Positions 20,635 to 31,470 of a DNA stretch of 64,000 nt are shown here, one piece after another. The notes below the pieces were generated by a model. The model did no database searches. It was not told the origin of the DNA and was given only the letters and a program-made list of their open reading frames with translations. The position numbers and the translations under genes are program-made. Position 1 is the first letter of the stretch. Every line of letters begins with the position of its first letter. This stretch comes from Yponomeuta sedellus (lineage: Eukaryota; Arthropoda; Insecta; Lepidoptera; Yponomeutidae), in NCBI GenBank assembly GCA_934045075.1, contig OW203724.1:14061473-14125472 (forward strand), in the 5' to 3' direction.

Positions 20635-22597
20635 TATATTAGAATTGATCTCAACTTTAATTTAATTAATATCTAAATCTTTCACTAATAGTGATAACTC
20701 ATTACCGTCCAACGCTGCCTCTATTATCCAAATTGTAAATTCTTTAGCCAAAAATGGCCAACTTAGGCAAGATCCTGCAGCGGAATTGCCGAAGCATAAT
20801 AAGTAAAAAGTCTGACCTGATACATTTACTTAATAAGTACCAACCCTCTATATTTACTCTTTCAGAGACATGGTTGAAGCCAGGGTTTTCTTTTAAAGCC
20901 ACTGGTTACGCCTGTCTTCGAGAAGACAGAGATGATGGGTATGGCGGAGTGGCCATTCTCATCAATAAGTCATTCTCATTTTCATCTTTTCCACTCCCTT
21001 CTCACAGCAACGACATTTCTGTTGTTGCTGCTATTGTAAATAATATTTGTATAGTTTCTGTATATTTTTCTCGTCCGTCTGTAAATATTTTAACAGAAAT
21101 TAGTAATATAATTAGTATCCTCCCAAAACCATTTTTGGTGATGGGAGACTTGAACTGTCAACACCAGGCATGGGGTAGTTCTTTTACATCTTGCTATGGG
21201 GAACAATTACTAGACATCATTCAGTCCCATAGTCTTTGTATTTTAAATAATTGTTTACCTACCCGTCATACTAAGCCTGATGAAGGAATTAGTGCTCCTG
21301 ATTTGACCTTTTGCACTCCTAATCTTGCTTTGTGTTTAAATTGGTATCCTCTTTCATCGTCATATGGCAGTGATCATTTTCCTTTACTTATTTCATTCCC
21401 AAATAGTAAACCTTCTGTTTCAACATTTAAGCCCCGTATTAAGCATAAATTAAGTAATGCAGACTGGAGTTCTTTTAGAGAATGTGTGGAGCAAAAAGTC
21501 AGAGATTGCGAATCTCTATGTACCTCTGATGCTGAGATCTTTGCTAAGGTTTTGATGGAGGCTGCAGATCAGACATTTCCTCTTAAAAAATAGGGCTTCT
21601 GGCAAAATCCCTTCTCCACCTTGGTGGGATGCGGATTGTTTAGAGGCTGTAAAAAAGAGAAAGGAAGCTGAAAAATTTTATAGTGATGAAATGACTCCAG
21701 AGAATTTTGACACTTATTTAGAAGTATCTCGAACTACTAAAAAACTTTTGAAACAGAAAAAATATGAAGGTTGGCAAGAATTTTGCACTTCTATTTCACC
21801 TAATACTCCTCCATCTGCTGTTTGGAAAAACATAAAACGGTTTAGGTCAGCCTTCAATAATTCTGACACTCCCAAAATGTCCCCTTCCCTAGCTGATGAG
21901 TTTATGGACCACCTAGCCCCTCCCTCTGTTCCAGAACAAACATCTATTTCTCCCAGTTGCCATATTGTGCATAGTCGGTCTGATTTAAACTCGCCTTTCA
22001 CCTTAGAGGAATTAAAAGGGATCCTCTCTCATGTTAGGGATTCTGCCCCAGGAGAAGATGGTATCCCTTATTCTTTCATTGTTAATCTTAGTGATTCTAC
22101 TCTACTAACTTATTTAGAATTGAGTAACTCCACTGTAGTTTCAGGTATTATTCCTCTCTCCTGGAGATCCCAAACCATTATTCCAATTTTAAAATCCAAT
22201 AAGCCTTCTGCTGACCCTTCTTCTTACAGACCTATAGCTCTATCCTCTGTTCTAGTTAAAATTGCTGAATACCTTGTCAAAATTCGTCTTGAGTGGTTCA
22301 TTGAGAGCCATAATCTTTTATCTCCTTCCCAGTACGGTTTTAGAAAAGGCAGAGGTACTATTGACAGCTAAGGTGTTTTCACCACTGACATTCATATAGC
22401 TTTTTCTAATAATAATTCAGTTCTTGCAGCATTTCTTGATATTCAAGCTGCCTATGATAGTGTACTTGTGTCTGTCCTGAAACAAAAACTTCAATTATTA
22501 AAAGTCCCCAATTTGCTTGTAAATTTTATTGTAAATATACTTTCAGAAAGGTCAATTAATGTGTATATAGATGACAAAAAATATCTAGATTAGTTTG

Positions 22598-22625
22598 GAG
22601 AGGTCTCCCTTGAGGGAGACCTCTC
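22598..22625. repeat. Perfect 13-bp-arm palindrome in the RT coding region
   Basis: GAGAGGTCTCCCT, two bases, then AGGGAGACCTCTC. It falls at the codons of the R-G-L-P-Q-G motif of reverse transcriptase, where the frame is also disturbed. It may be a fold-back mutation (template switch) rather than an original feature. Confidence 0.7.
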
Positions 22626-22653
22626 AGTGCTCTCTCCCTTATTATATAATATT

Positions 22654-23140
22654 TGTAGCCTCAGTACTATACTTACTTACATACATTACTTACATACACA
22701 CAAGACAATTCTTTTTCTATATACATAAATTTGTTGCTCGCCGCCACCGCTAGAGGGCGCATCCTACGATTTGCCGGCGGCGCCCGCGCGCCGCCGCCCG
22801 CTGCACCCGCGTCCCGCGCGCCCGCACCCCGCCGCGCTCTCGCCGGCAGCCAGCCAGTCGTCTGACGGACGTTACTTGTGGTACTCGTGTCGCTCGCTCC
22901 CGCGCACGTGCATTGTTACGTCAATTGCTTTGTGATTGGTGATTGTCTAACCACTAGCTGTCCGTTGATCACTAAACTACTAACTCTCCTTCATAATCTC
23001 TGGTGCTCGGTTAACTACTTGCTATTGTGTTTCCGTGTGTAAATACAGTGTGTAAAGTAAACCTTTTAATAACCAGAACTATCTTCTTTACCTTCACTAC
23101 CACTACCTCAACCGACACCTCTCGGCCAACCCACTGGCCA
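22654..23140. mobile_element. 487-bp solo LTR with GC-rich core inside the RT, TSD AATATT
   Basis: It begins TGTAGCC and ends TGGCCA (TG...CA). AATATT flanks it at 22648-22653 and 23141-23146. Removing it and one duplicate joins TTA TTA TAT AAT ATT TAT ACT TAT, restoring LLYNIYTYDL of the reverse transcriptase, so both boundaries are exact. A CpG-rich block (about 22740-22880) inside otherwise AT-rich DNA may be an LTR promoter. There is no coding capacity. I cannot tell Ty3, BEL/Pao and ERV-like families apart from an LTR alone. Confidence 0.75.
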
Positions 23141-25412
23141 AATATTTATACTTATGATTTAGATTCTGCCCTTTGTAGCTCTATAGAAGTCTTGCAATAT
23201 GCAGATGATCTTCTTCTTTATACAACGGGTAACTCAATAGACTCTATGTGCTCATCTCTTACTACTTCTCTGTCAATGCTTCATCAATGGCTATCCACTA
23301 ATGGACTGGACCTGTCTGTCAGTAAAAGTGCTGTGGTGTTATTTTCAAGAATGAGAAAGCGTCCACACATTTGTGTTGAGTATAATTCCTCTCCCATTCC
23401 AGTAAAACTCAAGTAAAATTTTTAGGAGTTATTTTAGACAGTCAACTTACCGGACTTCCACATTGTGAATATATTGCTGCCAAGTGTGATCGCTTATTAA
23501 ATATTATTAGATGCCTCTCAGGGGTATGGTGGGGTGCTCATCCTTTTTCATTGAGGTTGCTTTATAATGCTTTAATTAGAAGTGTTCTGGATTATGGAAC
23601 CTTCTTATTGGAGCCTGGTAGCTCTGCTGGCTTTAAGAAATTGGATGCTGTGCAGTAAAAGGCTTTAAGAATCATCTTAGGAGCAATGAAATCTAGTCCT
23701 ATTAATTGCATGCAAGTAGAGTGTGGAGAGCCACCTCTCCGGTTAAGGCGTCAATACCTGTCTGATAGATTTTTGAGTCGTTGCTTGCAGCTTACTCATC
23801 ATCCTTTGCTTGGCAGATTACAACATCTTTCAGACCTTATTACAAAGTCCAAGTATTGGTCTCACAGGGCTACTCCGTGTCTTGTTAAGAGCTTCCAGAA
23901 ATTTAACTCTATTGAGGCTCCATGCCATAACTCTAATTTGCTTCCTATTTTTCATTGTCCTTACAACTCTTTAGTTCAAATCCCAAACGTTAGTCTTAGC
24001 CGTAGAGGGAGTTCTACTCTATCTACGGTCTAAGCATTGAATTTCTAAACATGATATCTGTCAAAATACCGAGTTCAATAACATATAGACAACCAATTCC
24101 AGGGGTGGCACACCAATTTTACGGATGCTTCAAAACATCAAGGCGTAGGTGTAGGTGTTTTTCATGCACAATATGCAATAGTTCAAAAAATTAAACTTCC
24201 GGCTGAATCTTCAGTATATTCTGGAGAATGTTATGGTCTCTTTAAAGCTGTAGAATATATTTTATTAATGGGTCTTAGGAATACTTTGGTGCTGACAGAT
24301 TCATTGAGCTCTCTGCAGGCATTAATTAAATTTCCGTTTTTCTCTACCATTCACCCTACAATTTTTGGTATCCGCAAGTTGCTACTTATTTGTTCAGAGA
24401 AAGATCTTACTGTGCAATTTGGATGGGTCCCTTCCCACTGTGGCATAATTGGTAATGAAAAGGCTGATTAACTTGCGAGTTCTGCGGTGGAGTGCGGAGA
24501 CGTATTCCCGTATGAAAATCATCATAACGACCTGTCCACTCTTCCCAGAGTTTATCTCCAGGATTCCTGGGATAGAACCTGGACAGAGAACCAGTCAAAA
24601 GGCATTTATTACCGTAGAATCCAACCTCATATTTTGCGAAAGCCCTGGTTTTGTATTTGTACTCCGGCTCATCTTGATAGACTTGGCATTGTGCAGGGTC
24701 CTACCTGTGCCTGTGGGGCTGAGGTGGGAGATATTAATCACTTATTATTTTCCTGTCCTGATTGTGATCGTTCCTTTTTTGTTTCTTCCCTGATTTCCCT
24801 TGGCGTCCCTTTCCCTTCCTCTGCGTCCTGCCTCTTATGTAGTTATAATGTAAATATTTATACATGTAAAGCAAAGTTTTTAAGCAAGAACGACATTAAA
24901 ATTTAGTTTTGTATAATATGTAAAATGCTCTTATGTAAATATTTTTTATGTACCTACTCATTATTCCTTTATTCGTTTTTATTTTGTATCCCAATGATAA
25001 TAACAGCTGATTATTATACTCTTTTCCAAATTCCGTTCCTTTTTAATTTTGTATGTAATATACAAAATTAAAAAGGAGTTTCGTTTCCCTACCTTTACCT
25101 AATACCTACTTGACACTGGCGTAGGCACAAACGGTGCAGAGCCATAACGCAAAAAAAAAAAAAATGGAGAAGATAATTATCAACTTGATCTACACTACAA
25201 GTGTGGGCAATCTTCTTCACCAATGATGTGAACTTCTTCCTTGTGCGAGAAGTCTTTATTTTCTACTTTGTCATGACCTTGACACTTGTCATAATAATGT
25301 CTGTGTAAAATATTCTGGACAAGTTTTATAGTTAAATAAAGCCAAGTTTCCAATTGGTGTTTCTTTCTCATGTATCAATTTATTTAACTATAATTATAAC
25401 TACAAACATATA

Positions 25413-25944
25413 ATGTCGGAGAAAGAGGCCCCCCCATCTCCAAGCTGGTCACACTATCTACGACCAGAAAAGTTCGAGGCTGAATCTTCCGCTGTTGGTT
25501 CGGATCTACGATGGACCCACTGGCGGTATACATTTGAAAACTTTCTTTCCGAGCAAGCCTCATCCGCCACCGAAGCCATCAAACTCAAGCTCCTCGCCAA
25601 TCATGTGTCACCTACCATATTCAATATTATTCGAGAATGTTCTAAGTACAGTGACGCGATCAAACTCCTCAACGATACGTTCGAAAAGAAAAAAATATAA
25701 CACTAGCGCGTCACCTGCTGACTTGCAGGAAACAGCAGCCGGGTGAAACAGTTGCTGAGTACTCCAGAGCTCTTACCTCCTTGGCATATGACTGTCACTT
25801 TAAAGCAGTAACAGCGGAAGACCACCAAAATGAATCCATCCGTGGAGCTTTCATTTCGGGTCTATCAACCCAACGAATTCGTGAACGCCTGCTCGAGAAA
25901 TCTGAAATGACGACATCACTTACCGACCTGGCAAACAAAATCTA
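25413..25944 (+). pseudogene. Ty3/gypsy Gag fragment
   Basis: The ATG at 25413 starts MSEKEAPPSPSWSHYLRPEK and runs 95 residues (WRYTFENFLSEQ; TIFNIIRECS) to a stop caused by a one-base change at an A-run (25690-25697). The next frame continues LLTCRKQQPGETVAEYSRAL and SIRGAFISGLSTQRIRERLL to 25944, a typical Ty3 capsid. Then the deletion junction follows. No knuckle remains. Confidence 0.7.
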
Positions 25945-27039
25945 GCTGCTGATGCACTATCCAGGGTCTGTGCACTTGTGAATGGCTCTTCGAATAAACT
26001 CGCTGATCTTCATAACTCCTTATGTCACCCAGGTGTAACAAGAATGATACATTGGATTCGTTCTAAAAATCTACCTTATTCTGTAGAAGAAGTGAAGAGC
26101 ATGACCGCCAGTTGTCGGGTCTGTGCTGAAATAAAACCCAGATATGTAAGAAACGAAGGACATCTAGTTAAAGCAACCACTCCTTTCGAAAGACTTAACC
26201 TTGACTTCAAAGGCCCATTGCCATCCAATTCCACCAATAAATACATCTTAACTATAATCGATGAATACAGCCGGTTCCCATTCGCTTTCCCGTGCAAAGA
26301 TATGACTTCGTCAACTGTTATTAAGTGCCTAAAAGAACTTTTCTGTCTATTTGGTATTCCTGCATACGTGCATACAGATAGGGGAACTTCATTCCTGTCA
26401 GATGAAACGAGAATGTTTTTGACAAACCTCGGAATTGCCTGCAGTCGGACATCCCCTTACAACCCACAGGGTAACGGATTGGTAGAGCGCCTAAATGGAA
26501 CACTGTGGAAGACGGCCCAGCTTTATCTTCGCTCTAACGGTCTAGATATTGCCGAGTGGGAGAAAGCTTTACCTGTTGCACTACATTCTATCAGGTCCCT
26601 ATTGTCTACTGGAATCAACACTACTCCTCATGAAAGGATGTTTAGTCACCCCCGCCGTTCATCCAATGGTTCGTCAATGCCAACGTGGCTGCTAACACCG
26701 GGTCCTGTATACATGAAACGAAATGTTAGAAATTCTAAGTACGACCCAGCTATTGAAGAAGTTGAACTACTCCAAAGCAATCCTGACTACTCATTTGTCA
26801 GGCTACCAGATGGTCGTGAAACAACTGTCTCGAACAGGTCCTTGGCTCCGATCCCAGAGAGTGAGGATGTATTCCTAGACGCTGAAAATATGGAGGAAAT
26901 ACCTGTACCAAACACTGTGACAGAAAATCCACGGCCTGAAAATGACGAACCTGGCCCGTCGACAGAAAACCCTCAGCCTCGCCGTTCGGCTCGAGAGCGT
27001 AGGCCTCCGTCCTACCTTAAAGATTATGTTTCGTCCTAA
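25945..27039 (+). pseudogene. Ty3/gypsy RNase H end and integrase
   Basis: YRPGKQNLAADALSRV (25942-25990) is the very end of a Ty3 RNase H domain; it abuts Gag. The integrase follows: HNSLCHPGVTRMIHWIR and CRVCAEIKPRY (H-H-C-C finger), LNLDFKGPLP, VHTDRGTSF and NPQGNGLVERLN (D, D, E core), then a C-terminal tail ending LKDYVSS* at 27039. The integrase frame is open for 353 codons. The upstream TAG at 25943-25945 and the missing polymerase mean no complete Pol can be made. Confidence 0.85.
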
Positions 27040-27718
27040 AAGCATGGGGTGAATGATGTGAACTTCTTCCTTGTGCGAGAAGTCTTTATTTTCTACTTTG
27101 TCAAGACCTTGACACTTGTCATAATAATGTCTGTGTAAAATATTCTGGACAAGTTTTATAGTTAAATAAAGCCAAGTTTCCAATTGGTGTTTCTTTCTCA
27201 TGTATCAACCAGACAAATTTTGGGCAGAAATTTGCGCTTTTGAAGATTTTAACAATGTATTTCGAAATTTGCTCTGGATTTATATTATGCCTTCCTCACT
27301 CTAATGCAGATTGTGAACGCTGCTTCAGTTCAGTCAATCTTCAACAAAGTCTCAACAAAATCTTCAAATCAGTCAACAAAGATCCGAAATAGGCTGAGTA
27401 GTGAAACTTTAAACGGCACACTTTTGGCAAAACAACATTAAGCGCTATGGGTGTTGTGTGGATTTTTCTCCAACAAGAGAAATGTTAAACAATATGAACA
27501 GTAAAACCCTTTACGGAGATAAATAAAAACCCGTAGAGGGATAAAAACCTCAAGTTTGTGTGTTTAGTTGATTGTTGACTTTAAAGTAATAAAACAAAAG
27601 GTAGTACAAACGTACTATTTTTTTTAGCAGCCTTCTTAGGGAATACGACTTTTTATTTACCCATCGTATGCATCGTACGATCGTTCATTCAAAACGTCTG
27701 GCAACACTGGTTGTGTGT

Positions 27719-28238
27719 CAAAAAAGTAAAAAAATCAATCATGGCGTATTGTGCTTGGGACAGCGGATGGTGATTGATAAAATAGTGTCCGAATTATGTT
27801 ATACGTATGTTTGTGAGTGAATCAATGTTCATTTCTAAGTTAGGCTTCCTTTTCGAGTCTGTTAAGTGATTTTTGCTACATACATACTGAAGTGGAATTA
27901 TTTCTAACGAGCTCGGGTGCTCTGATTCTGTATGTACTTCCTTTGTGAATTTGATAAGTAAAACCCCTTCTGAAATGTGTCGGCGAATAAGTGAAAATAA
28001 CTTTTAATTTCTACTAATAATATAAGAGTATGTCCAGCAGCCAGAGTTGTGTGATTAGTTATATTTACCCGGTATGAGAAGTTATCGGATTATCGTAAAA
28101 TAACCTCAAGTGAATAGGTAAGTGCACATCGGAAGTTTTAGAAATCCGAATTTGTTTACTACTGCCTAATATTGACTTGAAAATGTACAAAATTTTTCAG
28201 CAATTAGCCAAGCGATCTACACTGCTGATGATGAAATA
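27719..28238 (+). promoter_or_regulatory. Upstream region and 5' UTR exon of Pi3K21B
   Basis: Between the hAT remnant and the first coding exon there is no ORF. A good splice donor (AATAG|GTAAGTG at 28117/28118) and an acceptor (TTTTTCAG before 28201) mark an 82-bp intron in the 5' UTR. The transcription start cannot be fixed from sequence; it must lie upstream of 28117, perhaps near 27750. Confidence 0.5.
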
Positions 28239-30767
28239 ATGGTTGAAATAGGAGCTCCGCAGGGTGGCGATGATTGCTTAGATAACGCTGATTGGTACTG
28301 GGGCGATATCACAAGGTAGGTCAAACATATTAGTAGTAACTATGTACTAAAACTTAATTCAATCAAATCAAATAAGACATATTTTTGATTGTACATATTT
28401 GAATAATTGAACCTATAATACAATAACACCCACAATACTTAATTTAATGCATTATGGTTCCTAGTGTTTTTAATATTGTTCTTATCTGAATTATGTAAAA
28501 CTTTGTTCTATCAATGTATGTTTTGTTACATCTTAAAATTTTAATTCTTTTTAGCTTTAATGTATTTGAGATTTCTTGCTCATTGTTAAACTGTCTTACA
28601 GAGATGAAGTGAATGAGAAGCTGCGAGACACCTGTGATGGAACTTTTCTTGTTAGAAATGCTTCAAACAAAGGAAGCGGTTACACTCTGACTGTCCGAAA
28701 AGGTGGCACAAACAAGCTAATCAAAATATACCACCAAGATGGCAGATATGGGTTTTGTGAGCCCTTTGAGTTTAAATCCGTCGTGGAACTTGTCCAGTTT
28801 TACACTGAATATTCACTGGCCCATTGCAATAGTAGTCTGGATATCAAACTTGTATACCCGCTTTCTAGAAACCAAGAGAATGAAATTGGAGAAAACTTTA
28901 ATGATGAAACTCTTGAATCTCGCTATAGAGACATTCACAAGGAGTTCCTACTTAAAACAAGGGACTATGACGAGCGGTCAGAAAAGTATTTGCGTCTTAG
29001 GGAAGAAGTGAAATTTAAAAAACAGGCTCTTGATGCATTCAGGGAAACTGTGAAGGTATGCGAGGAACATCTTAAGTTACAGGAGAAAATGCAAACAGAA
29101 GCACAGCCCCATGAGAAAAATGATCTGATTGAAAACAGTAAGCAGCTAATTAGCAAGGTAAACGGTCTGAAGCATGCACGATCCCAACTTCATGGAATAT
29201 TGAAAGAGTCTGTTGAATCCAATTTGTTACTTGAAAGGGAAATGACTAAATTGAAGCCTGAAATTATACATCTTTACAAAGTGAAAGATAAACACAAAGT
29301 GTAAGTTGCCTCTAGCATTAAGTTATCTTCCCATCTCATCTTTCTTTTATAATTATGTTATCTTGTTTGATATGCTTGGATATATTACTGCACTTAATTG
29401 TTTCTGGTTTTTATGTATATGTCCAGTTTTTAAAACATTTCACTTGACTTACTGATGGTAGACCAGCATTAAGCTAAACCAGTGTTCTGCAAACTCATTC
29501 AAGGTACACCTACGAAATTTGGAAATTTCAGACGTACATCATTCCTTACTATGAAATTTTATATTCTCAGATTTTTTAATACTTCTTTGCAAAAAGTGTT
29601 ACCAAAAAATCTCGTTAATAGCCCTGGATATGTTTAGAATCTATATATCTTGGGCTAAAAACATAGCGAAAACTTGTATTCTTTTTCGAGGCACCCATTA
29701 ATTTCATGTCTGTGGTACACCAATGTGCAGCGGCACACACATTACGGAACACCGAGCTTTAAAATGCCCTGTGTGCAGGTAACTCACCTCTTCCAAACCA
29801 TGTCATCCATGGATGAAACAAACTTGCTGAAAGTTAGTTCCATCTGCGAACAACTTGGAAGAAAATGCTTTCAGGTGTTACTTGCCCATGGAGAATTGGT
29901 TAGATTAAGTTGGTGGCCTCTTAGATGGACCACTACATTATAGTAATAATGCAGCTTATCCATATACATGGCACTGAAGGGTTTAGGCATTCTCTTAGAG
30001 AGAGAAAGAGAGAGTATTGACTTAATCACCATGCATGCCACTGCAGATTGGCAATTTCAGGAGCTGCGCTATGGAGTTACCTCATGTGCTCAGATTACCT
30101 CATGTATGCCTGATGTTTGCATCCACAGTTAGCAAGCACTATTGCTACTACCCATCAATATATAAAACTTACAAAACAAAGTCATGGTGCATGCCGAATG
30201 TACTACCTCTTGATTTTGAGGCAAGCCTTCAACCCTTAAATACTTAAAATATTTTTTTTGTTTTAGATGGTTAAAAAATCGTGGTAAAACTGATGAATAT
30301 TTAAATGCGTTAGAGGAAAACAACACTGTAAAACGGGACGATCTCACAGCACACCATGACATAAATACTTGGAAGGTTGACAACTGCACAAGAGCAATGG
30401 CTGAAAAACTCTTAGATGCCAAACCGCAGGGAACATTCCTGATCCGACCCAACTCCACTGGACAGCTGGCCTTGTCAATTTGCTGCAACAACATGGTTTA
30501 TCATTGTATTATTTATGAGACTGAAAGGGGTTTTGGTTTTGCAGAGCCTTATAATGTTTATAAGTAAGTGTTCAACATGTAACTGTTCTGTTTATAGCCA
30601 AGCTATCACTCAGCAACGATACTGATAACCTTACCTTACATTCCAGGACCTTACAAGAGCTTGTTCTCAACTACGCAGTGAATTCCCTAGAAGAGCACAA
30701 TGACCAATTGAAGACAACACTCAAGTATCCTGTGTATGCAAGCAGAGCTCAACAAAAGTACAACTGA
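28239..30767 (+). CDS. Pi3K21B: PI3-kinase regulatory subunit p60 (nSH2, iSH2, cSH2)
   Basis: It is the regulatory (adaptor) subunit of class I PI3-kinase, which stabilises and inhibits the p110 catalytic subunit and brings it to phosphotyrosine (YxxM) sites, as in insulin signalling, at the inner plasma membrane. Coding exons: 28239-28315, 28602-29300, 30267-30563, 30647-30767; all junctions are GT-AG, phases agree, giving 397 aa. N-terminal SH2 is residues ~19-117 (WYWGDI start; GTFLVRNAS with phosphate-binding R44). The inter-SH2 coiled coil, ~125-258, binds p110. C-terminal SH2 is ~294-390 (GTFLIRPNS, R319). The order SH2-coiled coil-SH2 without SH3 or BH domain is that of insect p60; it is shorter than the Drosophila protein as I remember it, lacking N- and C-terminal extensions. 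The start is the first ATG in the spliced frame, 18 codons before nSH2. Confidence 0.93.
29985..30245. repeat. Dispersed lepidopteran repeat in Pi3K21B intron 3
   Basis: The segment contains 'gagagagaaagagaga', 'ccatgcatgccactgcagattggcaatttcag' and 'cttacaaaacaaagtcatggtgcatgcc'. These have the same order as the copies at 33226-33510, 51478-51690 and 60180-60500. It is non-coding, close to the exon 4 acceptor, and diverged. Confidence 0.6.
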
Positions 30768-31470
30768 CTACAACGCCTTTTACTCTGTGAGAAAAACTCA
30801 TTTTGAGATGTTTACATAATTGTGATATGAAATTGCCTATAGGCGCCTATAAAATGTACCATCCTGAGTGGTGATAATAATGATTATTATCAGTGAGTAT
30901 GAGAGTCATAATTATACTTCATCTTTATTAATAATTAACAGATTATTTTTAAATGATTTATATTGCAGTGGCAATTCAAAATAATATCTATTATTATTGT
31001 GTCATTTGGTTTAAGGAGTCTGTCCTAAATTATTAATTTCAGCCAAATGACAACTAATTTGTGTGTGCCACATGATTTTTTCTTAAATTTGAAGTTATAA
31101 TGTGTAAATAATGTTATTATGTGTTAAAAGTGTTCTTGTCTGTGTATGATAGTAAGAGATGAGGGGAAAATATTGAATTAATTGGTGAGAGCTGACCCTA
31201 TGAGATAATGTAGTTAGATAGGAACCTATAAAAATGCTCATTTCTGAATTGCCCTAACTGGATCCCTAGATCATAATTATTAAGATCTTTAACAATGTCT
31301 ACACAAAAAAATGTACTTATTCAAATCTTTACTCCACAATATCTCAAATGCCTTGGGAAAGATATCAGACACTCAAATCTTATAACATTTGCATTTTCTT
31401 AGATGGCTACTCTCTGAGTAGATGACAGAAAGTGTGTTAGGAACAAACAAATATGTACCAACAAAAAATA
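30768..31470 (+). promoter_or_regulatory. Probable 3' UTR of Pi3K21B
   Basis: AT-rich non-coding DNA follows the TGA at 30765-30767. AATAAA at about 31464-31469 is a candidate polyadenylation signal. Other near-matches occur earlier, so the transcript end is not certain. Confidence 0.4.

Larger units (their letters stand above)
20754..24906 (+). pseudogene. I-type ORF2: endonuclease, reverse transcriptase, RNase H
   Basis: The ATG at 20754 opens ILQRNCRSI (normally ILQWNC) and an apurinic-type endonuclease: LSETWL, VMGDLNCQHQAWGS, SDHFPL. Reverse transcriptase follows: PGEDGIPYSF, YRPIALSSVLVKIAEYLV, SQYGFRKGRGT, AAFLDIQAAYDSV, then, after a solo LTR, LQYADDLLLY as catalytic box. RNase H is at 24110-24480 (FTDASKHQGVGVG; LVLTDSLSSLQAL; WVPSHCGIIGNEKAD) and a C-terminal CACGAEVGDINHLLFSCPDC finger near 24710. 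Stops or shifts occur near 21593, 22369, 22593, 23416, 23657 and 24470. It nicks target DNA and copies element RNA in live relatives; here it is dead. Confidence 0.85.
12562..25164 (+). mobile_element. I-type non-LTR retrotransposon (ORF1 + ORF2 with RNase H), heavily interrupted
   Basis: In order: ORF1 (from 13558, resuming at 19374) with three CCHC knuckles, ORF2 (20754-24906) with apurinic-type endonuclease, reverse transcriptase and RNase H, a 3' UTR and a poly(A) tract (25151-25164). ORF1 knuckles plus an RNase H in ORF2 point to the I clade or a close relative. It is interrupted by a copia element, a MITE and a solo LTR, and contains several stops and shifts. The 5' end at 12562 rests on a candidate 11-bp target duplication and is uncertain; the conservative start is the ORF1 ATG at 13558. 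Confidence 0.7.
25224..27207 (+). mobile_element. Ty3/gypsy-type element lacking protease and most of reverse transcriptase
   Basis: LTRs of 154 bp (25224-25377 and 27054-27207, TGATGTG...ATCA) differ at one position (gtcatgacc versus gtcaagacc). Between them are a Gag start, a deletion junction and an integrase. Knuckle, protease, reverse transcriptase and most of RNase H are missing. No primer-binding site is obvious after the left LTR. Near-identical LTRs around a deleted body suggest that the deleted form itself may have moved with proteins supplied from elsewhere. Confidence 0.85.
25165..27718 (+). mobile_element. hAT-family remnant, second copy, split by a Ty3/gypsy element
   Basis: Left piece 25165-25223 and right piece 27208-27718 join across the gypsy insertion (ACCAA left and ACCAG right as near-matching 5-bp duplication). 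Joined, the frame reads CGQSSSPDKFWAEICAFEDF and then, after small shifts, SNADCERCFSSVNL and RNRLSSETLNGTLLAKQH, the hAT dimerisation domain. The end is GTCTGGCAACACTG at about 27704-27717, inverse of the CAGTGTTGCCAGAC terminus. The 3' part matches the copy at 9431-10027. The right end stops just upstream of the Pi3K21B leader. Confidence 0.65.
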
